Assembly: GCF_034351645.1 (NCBI RefSeq)
Contig: NZ_CP133782.1
Span: 2,547,001 to 2,611,000 of the forward strand
Source of the DNA: Pseudomonas sp. DC1.2
Lineage (GTDB): Bacteria; Pseudomonadota; Gammaproteobacteria; Pseudomonadales; Pseudomonadaceae
Length of the DNA: 64,000 nucleotides
Reading direction: 5' to 3'
Below are positions 27,982-36,768 of this stretch, piece after piece; the first letter of the stretch is position 1; each line of letters opens with the position of its first letter. The notes below the pieces were generated by a model, which searched no databases, was not told the DNA's origin, and was given only the letters and a program-made list of their open reading frames with translations. The position numbers were made by a program, and so were the translations under genes.

Positions 27982-28215
27982 TCAGGAGTTGGATTGGGTG
28001 ACCTGGGCGGTTTGATCGGTTGGAACCTCGACCTTGGCCTGAGTATTTTTGCTCTTGTCGAGCGACACGGTCGCTTCGGTCTTACCCTGGGTTTGCTGCT
28101 GGTTCAGCGAGAGGTTGTCAAAGTAATACCTCATGCGTTCGGCTCCACCTTCAGCAAATGCGCTGGCCGAGCAGAAGGTAAGCAAGCCGGCGAGGATCAG
28201 AGGTGTAAGTTTCAT
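27982..28215 (-). CDS. Small secreted/periplasmic hypothetical protein (77 aa)
   Basis: A 77-residue protein whose first 21 residues (MKLTPLILAGLLTFCSASAFA) form a Sec signal with an A-F-A cleavage site. The mature 56 residues are hydrophilic and rich in Gln, Thr and Lys (NQQQTQGKTEATVSLDKSKN), probably unstructured. No named family recognised. A terminator follows, which supports an expressed gene. Confidence 0.75.
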   Translation of the reverse strand: MKLTPLILAGLLTFCSASAFAEGGAERMRYYFDNLSLNQQQTQGKTEATVSLDKSKNTQAKVEVPTDQTAQVTQSNS

Positions 28216-28361
28216 AAAGGGTGTCCCACTGAGAATGTGTGATTGCCTTTCGTCCGTGATTTAAGGTCGTGGGCGCAGTATCGGTAGATCTCATTAAGTC
28301 GGGGTTAACACACGCCTCTTTGAGTCAATGGGTACTCCTGGCTTGATTCTTCGCCATGAAA

Positions 28362-28383
28362 AAGGGGCCGGAATCGGCCCCTT
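28362..28383 (-). terminator. Terminator of cptA
   Basis: Perfect 9-bp stem AAGGGGCCG/CGGCCCCTT with loop ATTC on the minus strand, followed by TTTTTC. It overlaps the region just after the cptA stop. Confidence 0.85.
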
Positions 28384-28389
28384 GCAGGA

Positions 28390-30138
28390 TTACTGTTTGA
28401 CCACTGCCGGGTCTGCGGCAGACGCAGGTTTAGGCTTGATCAGGCTGAAGTCGATCAGTGGGCGCTGTTGACGTTCATACGGATTGCCGATCATCAACGG
28501 TCGCGGTTTGAAGCTCTCACTGACCAGGCTTTTGCTGCGGTCCAGCTCATCGAAGCTCAGCCCTGCGAGATCAGCCCACGTGTGGATCAGCTGCGAGCTG
28601 ACGTAAGGCCGACTCAGGTCGGCGGCAAAGCTCCAGTCATGGGTTTCACGCCATTTTGGCGAGGCCCAAGCCATGAACGGAATGGTGTACATCGGCGCCG
28701 TCGGCTTGTTTTCGTTGCGGCCCAAGGTGTTATGCCCTTCGGAGTCGAATACGTCTTCACCGTGGTCGGAGAGGTACAGCAGGAAACCGTTCGGATCAGA
28801 TTTGGCGTAGTCCTTGATCAGGCTCGACACGACAAAGTCGTTGTACAGCACTGCGTTGTCGTAACTGTTGTAGGTGGGGACTTGATCGTCACTCACGCCC
28901 TCCGGCACGCCCTTACGGTCCTTGAACTTGTCGAAGGTCGGCGGGTAACGGTACTGGTAGCTCATGTGCGTACCGAGCAGGTGGACGACGATCAATTTGC
29001 GCGGTGCCGCGTCGGCGAGAGCCTTGTTGAATGGCGCAATCACGTCGCCATCATACTGAGCCGCGTTCTGGTTGCGGTTATTGTTCAAATACACCTGCTC
29101 GTTGGCCTGTTTGGAGAACGTTGTGAGCATGGTGTTGCGTTTGGTCATGGTCTGTTGGTTGGTGATCCAGAAGGTCTTGTAACCGGCCTGTTTCATCATG
29201 CTGACCAGTGACGGCGTGGACAAATACAGGTCCGGGTTCTCTTCGTCAGCGAAGGTCAGCACCTGCTGCAACGCTTCGATGGTGTAAGGGCGCGGGGTGA
29301 TGACGTTATTGAACACCGCCAACTGTTCCTTGAGTTTGTCCAGTTCCGGCGTGGTTTCCCGAGGGTAGCCGTACAGGCTCATGCGCTGACGGTTGGTGGA
29401 CTCGCCGATCACCAGCACCAGGGTCGCCGGTTGATTGGCCATCGAATCCTTGAGGTTTTTCAACGGCGCGATCTTGCTCGCACTGTTAAGCATGTCCTGC
29501 ATGCCGGCCAGTGTTTCGAGGTAGCGGTGATAGGCCACTGCCATTTGCCAAGGGACGGCCGGCTCAATACGGGTTTCGAACTTTTCGAACCCCCCGGCAA
29601 AACTACCGGTGCGGGCGGTCTGTTTGACCAGCGGATAACCGATCACTGCTACCAGAATCGCGGTTGCGACGGCAAACGCTTTCCAGCGCGGCATGTACAC
29701 CGCACGCAAACGGGTCCAGAGGAAATAGGCGAATGCCGTGTGGGCGATGAAGGCCAGCACCATCCACCACGCGAAGTACTGGGTCATGTATTCGCCGGCT
29801 TCAGAAACGTTCGACTCAAACATGATGAAAATGACGCTCTGGGAAAACTCCTGCTGATAGATAAAGAAGTAGCCCAGGCTGGCCATTGAACACGCCCATA
29901 GCACCACACCGATCAGTGCGGCCATCAACCGTGTGCGATTGGGGAACATTAGCATCGGCGCCAGCCAGATCGCGCTCATCACAAACGCTTGACGGAAGCC
30001 GGTAAAACCGGAGGTCCCCGTGAGCTGGATCAGTAGCTGGGTGATGCCGGAAAAGTACCAGAAGAATACAAATAGCCAGATAAGCCCGGCCCAATCGAAA
30101 CCTTTCGCAGACGTTTTGCTGCGTTCAAACACTGCCAT
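28390..30138 (-). CDS. cptA: Phosphoethanolamine transferase CptA
   Basis: A 582-residue inner-membrane enzyme with about five N-terminal membrane helices and a periplasmic alkaline-phosphatase-like domain from about residue 230. Motifs are LVIGESTNRQRMSLYGYPRE, PRPYTIEALQQVL with the likely catalytic Thr, HLLGTHMSY and LSDHGEDVFDSEGH. It moves phosphoethanolamine from phosphatidylethanolamine to the lipopolysaccharide core or a similar acceptor. ATG at 30138 is preferred; a TTG directly before it has a better-spaced GGGAG. A terminator follows. The leader carries an attenuator-like hairpin. Confidence 0.9.
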   Translation of the reverse strand: MAVFERSKTSAKGFDWAGLIWLFVFFWYFSGITQLLIQLTGTSGFTGFRQAFVMSAIWLAPMLMFPNRTRLMAALIGVVLWACSMASLGYFFIYQQEFSQSVIFIMFESNVSEAGEYMTQYFAWWMVLAFIAHTAFAYFLWTRLRAVYMPRWKAFAVATAILVAVIGYPLVKQTARTGSFAGGFEKFETRIEPAVPWQMAVAYHRYLETLAGMQDMLNSASKIAPLKNLKDSMANQPATLVLVIGESTNRQRMSLYGYPRETTPELDKLKEQLAVFNNVITPRPYTIEALQQVLTFADEENPDLYLSTPSLVSMMKQAGYKTFWITNQQTMTKRNTMLTTFSKQANEQVYLNNNRNQNAAQYDGDVIAPFNKALADAAPRKLIVVHLLGTHMSYQYRYPPTFDKFKDRKGVPEGVSDDQVPTYNSYDNAVLYNDFVVSSLIKDYAKSDPNGFLLYLSDHGEDVFDSEGHNTLGRNENKPTAPMYTIPFMAWASPKWRETHDWSFAADLSRPYVSSQLIHTWADLAGLSFDELDRSKSLVSESFKPRPLMIGNPYERQQRPLIDFSLIKPKPASAADPAVVKQ

Positions 30139-30194
30139 CAAATACGTACTCCCGCCCGCGTCATTGTGTCGCTGGCGTCATCATGCCAATTCAT

Positions 30195-30222
30195 AAAAAA
30201 CCAGCGTCCGAGAACCGGACGC
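30195..30222 (-). promoter_or_regulatory. Attenuator-like hairpin with T6 in the cptA leader
   Basis: On the minus strand a perfect 7-bp stem GCGTCCG/CGGACGC with a 5-base loop is followed by TGG and TTTTTT, the form of an intrinsic terminator. It lies about 57 bases before the cptA start and about 80 bases after a possible promoter, so readthrough may control cptA, or a short RNA may end here. Confidence 0.55.
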
Positions 30223-30294
30223 CCACAAGGAGCGGGAGTATCGCCATTAACGTGTGAAAACTTTGTGAGTGTTGTTCAGGTAACTGACAGTTTT

Positions 30295-30311
30295 GGGGGG
30301 GGGTGATTATA
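30295..30311 (-). promoter_or_regulatory. Possible cptA leader promoter with C9 tract at the start site
   Basis: TATAAT (minus strand, 30311-30306) is a perfect -10 hexamer. The expected start about seven bases on falls in a run of nine C (plus-strand G at 30295-30303). No good -35 was seen, so the promoter is tentative. Confidence 0.4.
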
Positions 30312-30476
30312 AATCGAACGGAAGTGGGCGGTTTGATTCGCCAGAACAGATTTGCGCCTGGTTGACCGGAACCGTCAGGTCGCTGCCGTGGCGAGCACGT
30401 TTCAGCAGAAACGCGCTAGGCGATGCCTGAGAAATGGGTCACTAAAGAGGGAGGCGCGACCAGTGTTCGCGACTAA

Positions 30477-30532
30477 ACGCAACGTGGTTAGGCATTGCGG
30501 TTGATGCCGCAATGCAGATGGAAACGTTGCGT
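30477..30532 (-). repeat. Nested double inverted repeat after the 61-residue gene
   Basis: Outer 9-bp arms ACGCAACGT (30477-30485) and ACGTTGCGT (30524-30532) enclose inner 9-bp arms GCATTGCGG (30492-30500) and CCGCAATGC (30507-30515) with a 6-base loop. As RNA this forms a two-tier stem. It lies 11 bases beyond the stop of the 61-residue gene but lacks a T run. Confidence 0.6.
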
Positions 30533-30543
30533 TTGCGGTGTTA

Positions 30544-30729
30544 TCAGCGGTTTGTCGAGATCAAGGCCAGCGGTGTCTGGCCGGCTAGCTGCGCCTGTTG
30601 GAGCAATTCGCGCAGTTGATGCATTTGGTGCTTCAAGGCGTCGCGTTCGTCTTTCAACTGGCGAAGTTCATCACGACGAATCGTGACATAGAGAGTTTGT
30701 GGGGGACGTGCGGTAACGATTGTGTCCAT
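30544..30729 (-). CDS. Small coiled-coil hypothetical protein (61 aa)
   Basis: A 61-residue protein with GAGG seven bases before the ATG. After MDTIVTARPPQTLYVTIRRD it is a continuous charged helix with heptad leucines (LRQLKDERDALKHQMHQLRE, LLQQAQLAG), so a small coiled coil is likely. Function unknown. It is divergent from gnd across 270 bases. Confidence 0.7.
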   Translation of the reverse strand: MDTIVTARPPQTLYVTIRRDELRQLKDERDALKHQMHQLRELLQQAQLAGQTPLALISTNR

Positions 30730-31002
30730 TGCTCACCTCGCGAATGGCATGCATCAACTGTGAAAGTGTCGGTCTTGCAGACGACACAATCACTATCGGC
30801 GCGGATTTTGATTTCTTTTGCCGTCGAAAGGAACTTTTTTATTTTTCAGGGTCGGTGTGTCTTCTGCGCGTTTCCCGACGTTATCCCTCTGTATCGGGCA
30901 CAATGCCCGGAAACTATGTTCCAGCGCTCTGGACTAACTCTCATGGAACGCGTTGGGCTATAACCTTTGACACACATTATTGGCAGTAAGGAGCATCAGC
31001 AC

Positions 31003-31983
31003 ATGCAACTCGGGATTATTGGACTGGGCCGCATGGGCGGCAATATTGCGCGGCGCCTGATGCTCAACGGGCACACCACCGTTGTTTATGACCGCAATAC
31101 CGCTTTTGTCGATACCTTGGCCGAAGAAGGCGCAACGGGGGTCGCCGATTTGCCGGCGCTGGTCGCTGGCCTGGCCAAGCCGCGCGCGGTGTGGGTCATG
31201 TTGCCGGCCGGCGAGCCGACCGAAGACACCATCGAAACCCTGAGTACGCTGCTTGATGCCGGCGATACGATCATCGACGGTGGCAACACGTTCTATAAGG
31301 ACGACATCCGCCGGGCGAAAATCCTCTCCGAGAAAGGCTTGCACTACATCGACGTCGGCACCTCCGGCGGCGTGTGGGGTCTGGATCGCGGTTATTGCAT
31401 GATGATCGGCGGCGAAGCAGAGGTGGTTAAACGCCTGGATCCGTTGTTCGAAAGCCTGGCGCCAGGTGTGGGCAACATCCCGCGCACCAAGGACCGTAAA
31501 TCCGACGATGATCGCGCCGAACGAGGCTACATTCACGCTGGCCCTGCGGGCTCTGGCCATTTCGTGAAGATGATCCACAACGGTATCGAGTACGGAATGA
31601 TGCAGGCCTTCGCCGAAGGCTTTGACATCCTCAAGACCAAGGCCAGCGAAAACCTGCCGGAAGACCAGCGCTTCGACCTGAATGTCGGCGACATTGCCGA
31701 AGTCTGGCGTCGCGGCAGCGTGGTCTCCTCCTGGTTGCTCGATTTGACCGCTGACGCCCTCGCCAGTGATCCGAAACTCGACGGTTACTCCGGTGCTGTG
31801 GCCGACAGTGGTGAAGGCCGCTGGACCATCGAAGCGGCCATGGAGCAGTCGGTGCCCGTACCGGTGCTGTCGAACTCGCTGTTCTCTCGCTACCGCTCGC
31901 GCGGGCAAGGCACCTTTGGCGACAAAATTCTCTCAGCCCAGCGCTTCGGCTTCGGCGGCCACGTGGAGACTCCGAAAAAATGA
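31003..31983 (+). CDS. gnd: 6-phosphogluconate dehydrogenase (short, decarboxylating type)
   Basis: A 326-residue enzyme that oxidises and decarboxylates 6-phosphogluconate to ribulose 5-phosphate. The Rossmann loop is [13 protein letters not shown] at the start; the active-site segment is [20 protein letters not shown]. The length is that of the short, often NAD-linked form (about 330 residues) rather than the 470-residue E. coli form. The start is placed at MQLGIIG after AAGGAG. The last four bases overlap the zwf start (ATGA), so the two are coupled. Confidence 0.93.
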   Translation: MQLGIIGLGRMGGNIARRLMLNGHTTVVYDRNTAFVDTLAEEGATGVADLPALVAGLAKPRAVWVMLPAGEPTEDTIETLSTLLDAGDTIIDGGNTFYKDDIRRAKILSEKGLHYIDVGTSGGVWGLDRGYCMMIGGEAEVVKRLDPLFESLAPGVGNIPRTKDRKSDDDRAERGYIHAGPAGSGHFVKMIHNGIEYGMMQAFAEGFDILKTKASENLPEDQRFDLNVGDIAEVWRRGSVVSSWLLDLTADALASDPKLDGYSGAVADSGEGRWTIEAAMEQSVPVPVLSNSLFSRYRSRGQGTFGDKILSAQRFGFGGHVETPKK

Positions 31984-33503
31984 CCAACACGATCCGCAAG
32001 AAATCCAAGGCAGAACCCGCACCACCGACCACGTTATTTCTGTTCGGCGCTCACGGCGATCTGGTCAAGCGTCTGCTGATGCCGGCGCTGTACAACCTGA
32101 GCCGCGACGGCCTGCTTGGGGATGGACTGCGGATCATCGGCGTTGACCACAACGCTATCAGCGATGAAGCCTTCGCCCAGAAACTCGAAGACTTCATCCG
32201 CACTGAAGCGGCCACTAAGGTCGGCAAGGGCGATCAAGCGCTTGATCCGCAACTTTGGGGCCAGCTCGCGAAAGGCATCAGCTACGTCCAGGGCGACTTT
32301 CTGGACGACAGCACTTATCAAGCGCTGGCGGCAAAAATTGCCGACAGCGGCACTGGCAATGCGGTGTTCTATCTGGCCACCGCCCCGCGTTTTTTCAGCG
32401 AAGTCGTGCGCCGTCTCGGTGCTGCCGGATTGCTGCAAGAGACCCCTGAAGCGTTCCGCAGGGTGGTCATCGAAAAGCCATTTGGCTCTGACCTGCAAAC
32501 TGCCGAAGCCTTGAATGCTTGCTTGCTCAAGGTGATGTCGGAAAAGCAGATCTATCGGATCGATCACTACCTGGGCAAGGAAACCGTCCAGAACATTCTG
32601 GTCAGCCGGTTCTCCAACAGCCTGTTCGAAGCGTTCTGGAATAATCATTACATCGACCACGTACAGATCACCGCTGCCGAAACGGTCGGTGTCGAAACCC
32701 GTGGCAGTTTTTACGAACACACGGGCGCCTTGCGGGACATGGTGCCCAATCACCTGTTCCAACTGCTGGCGATGGTCGCGATGGAGCCGCCGGCAGCCTT
32801 TGGTGCGGACGCGGTACGGGGCGAAAAGGCTAAGGTGGTTGGCGCGATCCGCCCTTGGTCCGTCGAGGATGCGCGGGCCAACTCGGTGCGCGGCCAATAC
32901 GCCGCTGGCGAGGTTGACGGCAAACCGTTGGCCGGTTACCGCCAGGAAGGCAATGTTGCTGGCGACAGCAACACCGAAACCTATGTCGCGCTTAAAGTCA
33001 TGATCGACAACTGGCGTTGGGTTGGCGTGCCGTTCTACTTGCGCACCGGCAAGCGCATGAGTGTGCGTGATACCGAAATCGTTATCTGCTTTAAGCCTGC
33101 GCCCTACGCGCAGTTCCGCGATACCGAGGTCGATGAGTTGCAACCGACCTACCTGCGGATCCAGATTCAGCCCAATGAGGGTATGTGGTTCGACCTGCTG
33201 GCCAAACGGCCGGGGCCGGCGTTGAACATGGCCAATATTGAGCTTGGGTTTGCCTACAAGGATTTCTTCGAAATGCAGCCGTCCACCGGCTACGAAACGT
33301 TGATCTACGATTGCCTGACCGGCGATCAGACGCTGTTTCAGCGCGCCGACAACATCGAAAACGGCTGGCGAGCCGTGCAGCCGTTCCTCGATGCCTGGCA
33401 ACAGGACTCGAGTGTGCAGAGCTATCCGGTAGGTGAAGATGGCCCACAAGCCGCACAAGACCTGCTTGCACGCGATGGCCGCGTTTGGCACAGCCTCGGA
33501 TGA
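31980..33503 (+). CDS. zwf: Glucose-6-phosphate 1-dehydrogenase
   Basis: A 507-residue enzyme that oxidises glucose 6-phosphate to the lactone and feeds the pentose-phosphate and Entner-Doudoroff routes. The nucleotide loop [11 protein letters not shown] is near residue 20, and [13 protein letters not shown] around residues 193-205 is the active-site signature. In pseudomonads several Zwf isozymes exist; this one is paired with gnd, which points to the pentose-phosphate branch. It overlaps gnd by four bases and the next gene by four bases. Confidence 0.95.
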   Translation: MTNTIRKKSKAEPAPPTTLFLFGAHGDLVKRLLMPALYNLSRDGLLGDGLRIIGVDHNAISDEAFAQKLEDFIRTEAATKVGKGDQALDPQLWGQLAKGISYVQGDFLDDSTYQALAAKIADSGTGNAVFYLATAPRFFSEVVRRLGAAGLLQETPEAFRRVVIEKPFGSDLQTAEALNACLLKVMSEKQIYRIDHYLGKETVQNILVSRFSNSLFEAFWNNHYIDHVQITAAETVGVETRGSFYEHTGALRDMVPNHLFQLLAMVAMEPPAAFGADAVRGEKAKVVGAIRPWSVEDARANSVRGQYAAGEVDGKPLAGYRQEGNVAGDSNTETYVALKVMIDNWRWVGVPFYLRTGKRMSVRDTEIVICFKPAPYAQFRDTEVDELQPTYLRIQIQPNEGMWFDLLAKRPGPALNMANIELGFAYKDFFEMQPSTGYETLIYDCLTGDQTLFQRADNIENGWRAVQPFLDAWQQDSSVQSYPVGEDGPQAAQDLLARDGRVWHSLG

Positions 33504-34321
33504 GCAGCGTATTGAAACATCCCATCCGTTTTTTGCTGAGTGACATGGACGGTACCTTGTTGCTGCCGGATCACAGCCTCAGTCCGCGCACCATTGAGGC
33601 GGTCCGAGCCTTGCGTGAGGCGGGCGTGTTGTTCAGCTTGGCCACCGGGCGACCGCCCAAAGCCATGCTGCAACAGATACAGGCTTTGGGTGTTGACTTG
33701 CCCACGGCGGCGTTCAACGGCGGCACGATTGTCCACCCGGACGGCAGTCTATTGGTTGCGCACTATCTGCCGACCGGCGCAGCGCTGACGGCCTTGGCGC
33801 TGTTTGCTGATCGACCGGACATCGAAATCTGGGTGTTCAGTGGCGGCGATTGGTTGTTGAAGGACCCGAACGGGCCGATGGTGCCGCGTGAACAGAACGG
33901 TTTGGGCTATCCGCCGGTGGTGGTCGAGAGTTTTGAGCCGTATCTGGAGCGCATCGACAAGATCGTCGCTACCAGCAACAACACCGAGTTGCTGATCGAG
34001 TTGGAAGGGTTGTTGTCGCCCAAAGTACATGGCCAGGCTCAGGTCTCGCGTTCACAACCGGTTTATTTGGACGTGACGGCGATGCAAGCCAACAAAGGCG
34101 CAGCGCTGGCGACACTCGCCGAGTACCTCGGTGTACCGCTGGAACACACCGCCGCGTTGGGTGACGGCGGCAATGACCCGGCGATGTTTCACCGGGCTGG
34201 TTTGTCGATTGCCATGGGTCAGGCGGAGGACGCGGTGAAGCGTCAGGCCGATGTCGTCACGGGCACCAACACTGAAGATGGCGCGGCGCAGGCGATTGAG
34301 CGCTACATCCTACCTCTATAA
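33500..34321 (+). CDS. Cof-type HAD-IIB sugar-phosphatase-like hydrolase
   Basis: A 273-residue HAD phosphatase. Motif I is LLSDMDGTLL, motif II FSLATGRPP, the conserved Lys is in NKGAALATL, and motif IV is LGDGGNDPAMF. The type IIB cap lies between motifs II and III. Such enzymes dephosphorylate sugar phosphates or cofactors. The ATG overlaps the zwf TGA, so it is the third gene of a translationally coupled operon and may act on a sugar phosphate of the same pathway. A REP-like hairpin follows 16 bases after the stop. Confidence 0.88.
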   Translation: MSSVLKHPIRFLLSDMDGTLLLPDHSLSPRTIEAVRALREAGVLFSLATGRPPKAMLQQIQALGVDLPTAAFNGGTIVHPDGSLLVAHYLPTGAALTALALFADRPDIEIWVFSGGDWLLKDPNGPMVPREQNGLGYPPVVVESFEPYLERIDKIVATSNNTELLIELEGLLSPKVHGQAQVSRSQPVYLDVTAMQANKGAALATLAEYLGVPLEHTAALGDGGNDPAMFHRAGLSIAMGQAEDAVKRQADVVTGTNTEDGAAQAIERYILPL

Positions 34322-34336
34322 GCAGCCCGGCAGCCC

Positions 34337-34360
34337 TGTGGGAGCAAGCGTGCTCCCACA
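34337..34360 (+). repeat. REP-like hairpin/terminator after the gnd-zwf-HAD operon
   Basis: Perfect 10-bp stem TGTGGGAGCA/TGCTCCCACA with loop AGCG, then CTGTTTT. The GTGGGAGCA..TGCTCCCAC form is that of the REP elements common between Pseudomonas genes; the T-rich tail means it could also end transcription. Confidence 0.75.
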
Positions 34361-34383
34361 CTGTTTTGTGTACGGCCAGAAAC

Positions 34384-34578
34384 TCAGTACACACCCGGTA
34401 TCGCCACGCTTGGCAGGTTGGTCCCGGTATTGATCGGTATGGCCAGGGCCTTGAACTGTTCGCGGCTCATGTGTCCGGAGATAAACGCCTGCTTCACTCC
34501 AGTGAGTGTGGGCAGGTGCCGGTCATCGTTGAAGAGAGTGTTCAGCCGAGGATCTTTGCCTGAAGCGACCCAGGAAGA
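34384..34578 (-). pseudogene. Possible C-terminal gene remnant, no start codon
   Basis: A 64-codon open stretch on the minus strand, entered from an in-frame stop, reads as protein-like sequence: ASGKDPRLNTLFNDDRHLPT, then GVKQAFISGHMSREQFKALA and a GTNLPSVAIPGVY ending. There is no credible start except an internal Met 28 codons from the end. It begins just after the delta-60 gene stop in another frame, so it may be the tail of a broken gene. I could not name the family. Confidence 0.3.
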
Positions 34579-34583
34579 TCAGG

Positions 34584-35873
34584 CTAACTGAGGTAACGCG
34601 TCACGATGGCCTTGTAGCTGCCCTCGAGTGAGTAGCCGGCCACGACGATTTTGCCATTGCTCTGCAGGGCGACTGAGGTGGCGGTATCGTGGCTGCGGCC
34701 CTGACGTGTACGCACCCAGCCGATGCCGTTGGCGAACTGGCGGTCCAGATCTCCGTCAGGCAGGTAACGTCCCACAATGAAGTCGGCTTCGAAGCCGCCG
34801 ATCGTCGCACCAACGGTCACGATGCTGCCGTCCGGCTGGACTTGGGCTGCGGTCCATTGGCAGCCGTTGTTGCCGATATCCAGGCGTTGCGGTTGAGCGC
34901 CGTTGCAATGAATGTCCGGTCGGCCGTTGCTGTGTATTTTTAGTGAGAGACAGCGCATCGGATCACGACTGCTGCCAAAACAGTGCAATTCGCCATCGGG
35001 CTGCTGAACGATATGGCTAATCTGAGCGCTTTGTCCCTGCGCGGTAAACGTCATGAAGCCGTCCAGGGCAAAACTTTCGTCGAGCGTGCCGTCAGGGTGG
35101 TAGCGCGCCAGCAAGCCTTCCTGTGGGAAGTTCATCGAGCCCCCCGTCAGGATTCGCCCATCCTGTTGCACCATGAGGCTGCTGAGCCAGGTATTCATCA
35201 GCAAATGTCTGACCAAAACGAAACCGCGGCCGTTGAAGTCAGCGTCCAGTTCGCCATTGGCGGTGAGGCGGATCAGCAAGCCGACGTGATCGGCCAGTTC
35301 GAAATGGTGATTGGCCAGCAGCAGGATTCGGCCGTCCTTCTGCACGCTGATAGCGCAGGCTTCTGCGCCCGGCACGCCTGGTGGCAACCAATCGTCGCGC
35401 AATCCTCTGGACAGGTCGCCGGGCAGGCGCACAACGCGTTTTCCATTGTCGCCAAAGTGCCGGACGGCATGACCGTGCGCGTCGAACAGGGCCAGGGCGG
35501 GGAGCGTGCGGTGGATATTTTCGTAGTGCAGGCCGGCCAGCAAAATGTGCCCGTCAGGCAGGAGGGTAACGCTGCCTGCCATCGCTTCGAAACCGAGTTC
35601 GAACTGGCCGATGAGGCTGCCTTGATGGCCGAACGACAGATCCGCCGAACCGTCCGGTAGCAGGCGAGCCAAGCCGTAGCGACTACCGCCGGGTGTCCCG
35701 ACCTTGGCCGCTACCAACAAACGCCCTTCGGTGTCGATTACGACATCGTTGGCCATGCTTGAGGTGCTGCCCGCGAAATACACCTGGGTTTTACCAGCGG
35801 CGGCGAAGCTCGTGTCCAGTTGCCCGGCCTCATTGATCGAGGCGGGACGGGCAAAAGCGTTGGTGTTTGGCAT
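34584..35873 (-). CDS. Delta-60 repeat beta-propeller-like protein
   Basis: A 429-residue protein made of degenerate repeats of about 50-60 residues, each with a D-x-F..G core and a VQ-x-DGRILLAG-like strand: LDTSFAAAGKT, LSFGHQGSLIG, DADFNGRGFVLVR, LDESFALDGFMTF and DRQFANGIGWV, with QPDGSIVTVG and QSNGKIVVAGYS strands. This is the delta-60 pattern, expected to fold as a beta propeller. There is no signal peptide. Function is unknown; such proteins are often surface or secreted in other bacteria. Transcribed alone. Confidence 0.8.
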   Translation of the reverse strand: MPNTNAFARPASINEAGQLDTSFAAAGKTQVYFAGSTSSMANDVVIDTEGRLLVAAKVGTPGGSRYGLARLLPDGSADLSFGHQGSLIGQFELGFEAMAGSVTLLPDGHILLAGLHYENIHRTLPALALFDAHGHAVRHFGDNGKRVVRLPGDLSRGLRDDWLPPGVPGAEACAISVQKDGRILLLANHHFELADHVGLLIRLTANGELDADFNGRGFVLVRHLLMNTWLSSLMVQQDGRILTGGSMNFPQEGLLARYHPDGTLDESFALDGFMTFTAQGQSAQISHIVQQPDGELHCFGSSRDPMRCLSLKIHSNGRPDIHCNGAQPQRLDIGNNGCQWTAAQVQPDGSIVTVGATIGGFEADFIVGRYLPDGDLDRQFANGIGWVRTRQGRSHDTATSVALQSNGKIVVAGYSLEGSYKAIVTRYLS

Positions 35874-36156
35874 GCACGCATCTCCTAGCGAGTCGACGAT
35901 GTCCCGGAAAAGGGAGGTGACTGCATGAACGACTCATTCAATCCCTGTAAGAGCGGATGTACAACTGTCATAACTAACAGATGGAGAGTCGCGTTGTGCC
36001 AGAACAGTGTCTTTTCGAACCATTGAAAAGCTTGCCAAGCACTTGAGCGCGCGCGGAGTTGAATAAGGACACGAGGAGAAGCATTAAACTCAAAAGATCG
36101 TCCGACGGTGATTCGCGCCTTCAGACGATCTACTTATTTGAATGGGCGCAACGCGC

Positions 36157-36423
36157 TTAGTGCGGCATTGTCCACGATTGCAGTGTGTAACCTTCCTGGC
36201 TTAACGCGGCCCGAGCCTGTTCCAGCAAGTGTTCGAGTTGAACCGGATCGCTATAGGCACTGCTAGGGATCTGCGTGCGGCCGATACGAGTGTTGGTGCG
36301 GTCGATAACGGTCAGGCTGAGTTCGCCGTTACCGTCCTGTGGCGCCCAGGCCACGCATTGAAAAGGTTTAAATGCGCGGTCGGCAATCAAAAGAGCTTCG
36401 TTGATGCGGAGCGGGGCAGTCAT
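36157..36423 (-). CDS. Small hypothetical protein (88 aa)
   Basis: An 88-residue protein starting at MTAPLRINEALL after GAGAAGAC; the longer open frame upstream lacks start signals. The sequence alternates short strands and helices (FKPFQCVAWAPQDGNGELSL, TVIDRTNTRIG, then QLEHLLEQARAAL and a QSWTMPH end). No signal peptide or membrane segment, so it is probably cytoplasmic. I do not recognise a named family. Confidence 0.65.
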   Translation of the reverse strand: MTAPLRINEALLIADRAFKPFQCVAWAPQDGNGELSLTVIDRTNTRIGRTQIPSSAYSDPVQLEHLLEQARAALSQEGYTLQSWTMPH

Positions 36424-36611
36424 GGGGGTCTTCTCTCTGTATGCCCAATCAAGTGATGTGCCGTCGGTTGGGCTTACCGTGCGGCTGGTTACTTGTACTG
36501 ATGCCCGCAACCGGGGTGCAGGTCACACACAATCAAAAGAAATTTCAACTTTCTTTCATATACTCAATGTTCAGGTGTGTTTTGAAAGCGCAAGGAAAGA
36601 TCTAAGTCGTT

Positions 36612-36653
36612 AGGCAACTAACAAAACCACTGCTTATAACTAATTAGTTGCCT
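36612..36653. promoter_or_regulatory. Widely spaced 10-bp inverted repeat upstream of the sigma-54 activator gene
   Basis: Perfect arms AGGCAACTAA (36612-36621) and TTAGTTGCCT (36644-36653), 32 bases apart centre to centre, about three helical turns. TTGCCTATAAT-like sequence follows directly, so the site overlaps a possible promoter. The TAGTTGC/GCAACTA core resembles operators of MarR-type repressors. Confidence 0.5.
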
Positions 36654-36768
36654 TGCCTATAATCAAACGATACAAGCCTGCCGTCAAATTCTTGCTAATG
36701 TTACAGCCAGGTCTGCCAAATGACTGTTTTTAATAATATTTCCTTAAATTTGGCGCCAAGGAACAGTC

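Noticed and set aside
32034..33491. A 485-codon minus-strand frame
   Set aside because: It is the full antisense shadow of zwf, whose motifs are unambiguous.
35940..36131. A possible Rsm-type small RNA with several GGA motifs and a GacA-like element
   Set aside because: The element would be too close to the putative RNA, and the hairpin at 36095-36131 has no T run, so no convincing RNA gene can be drawn.
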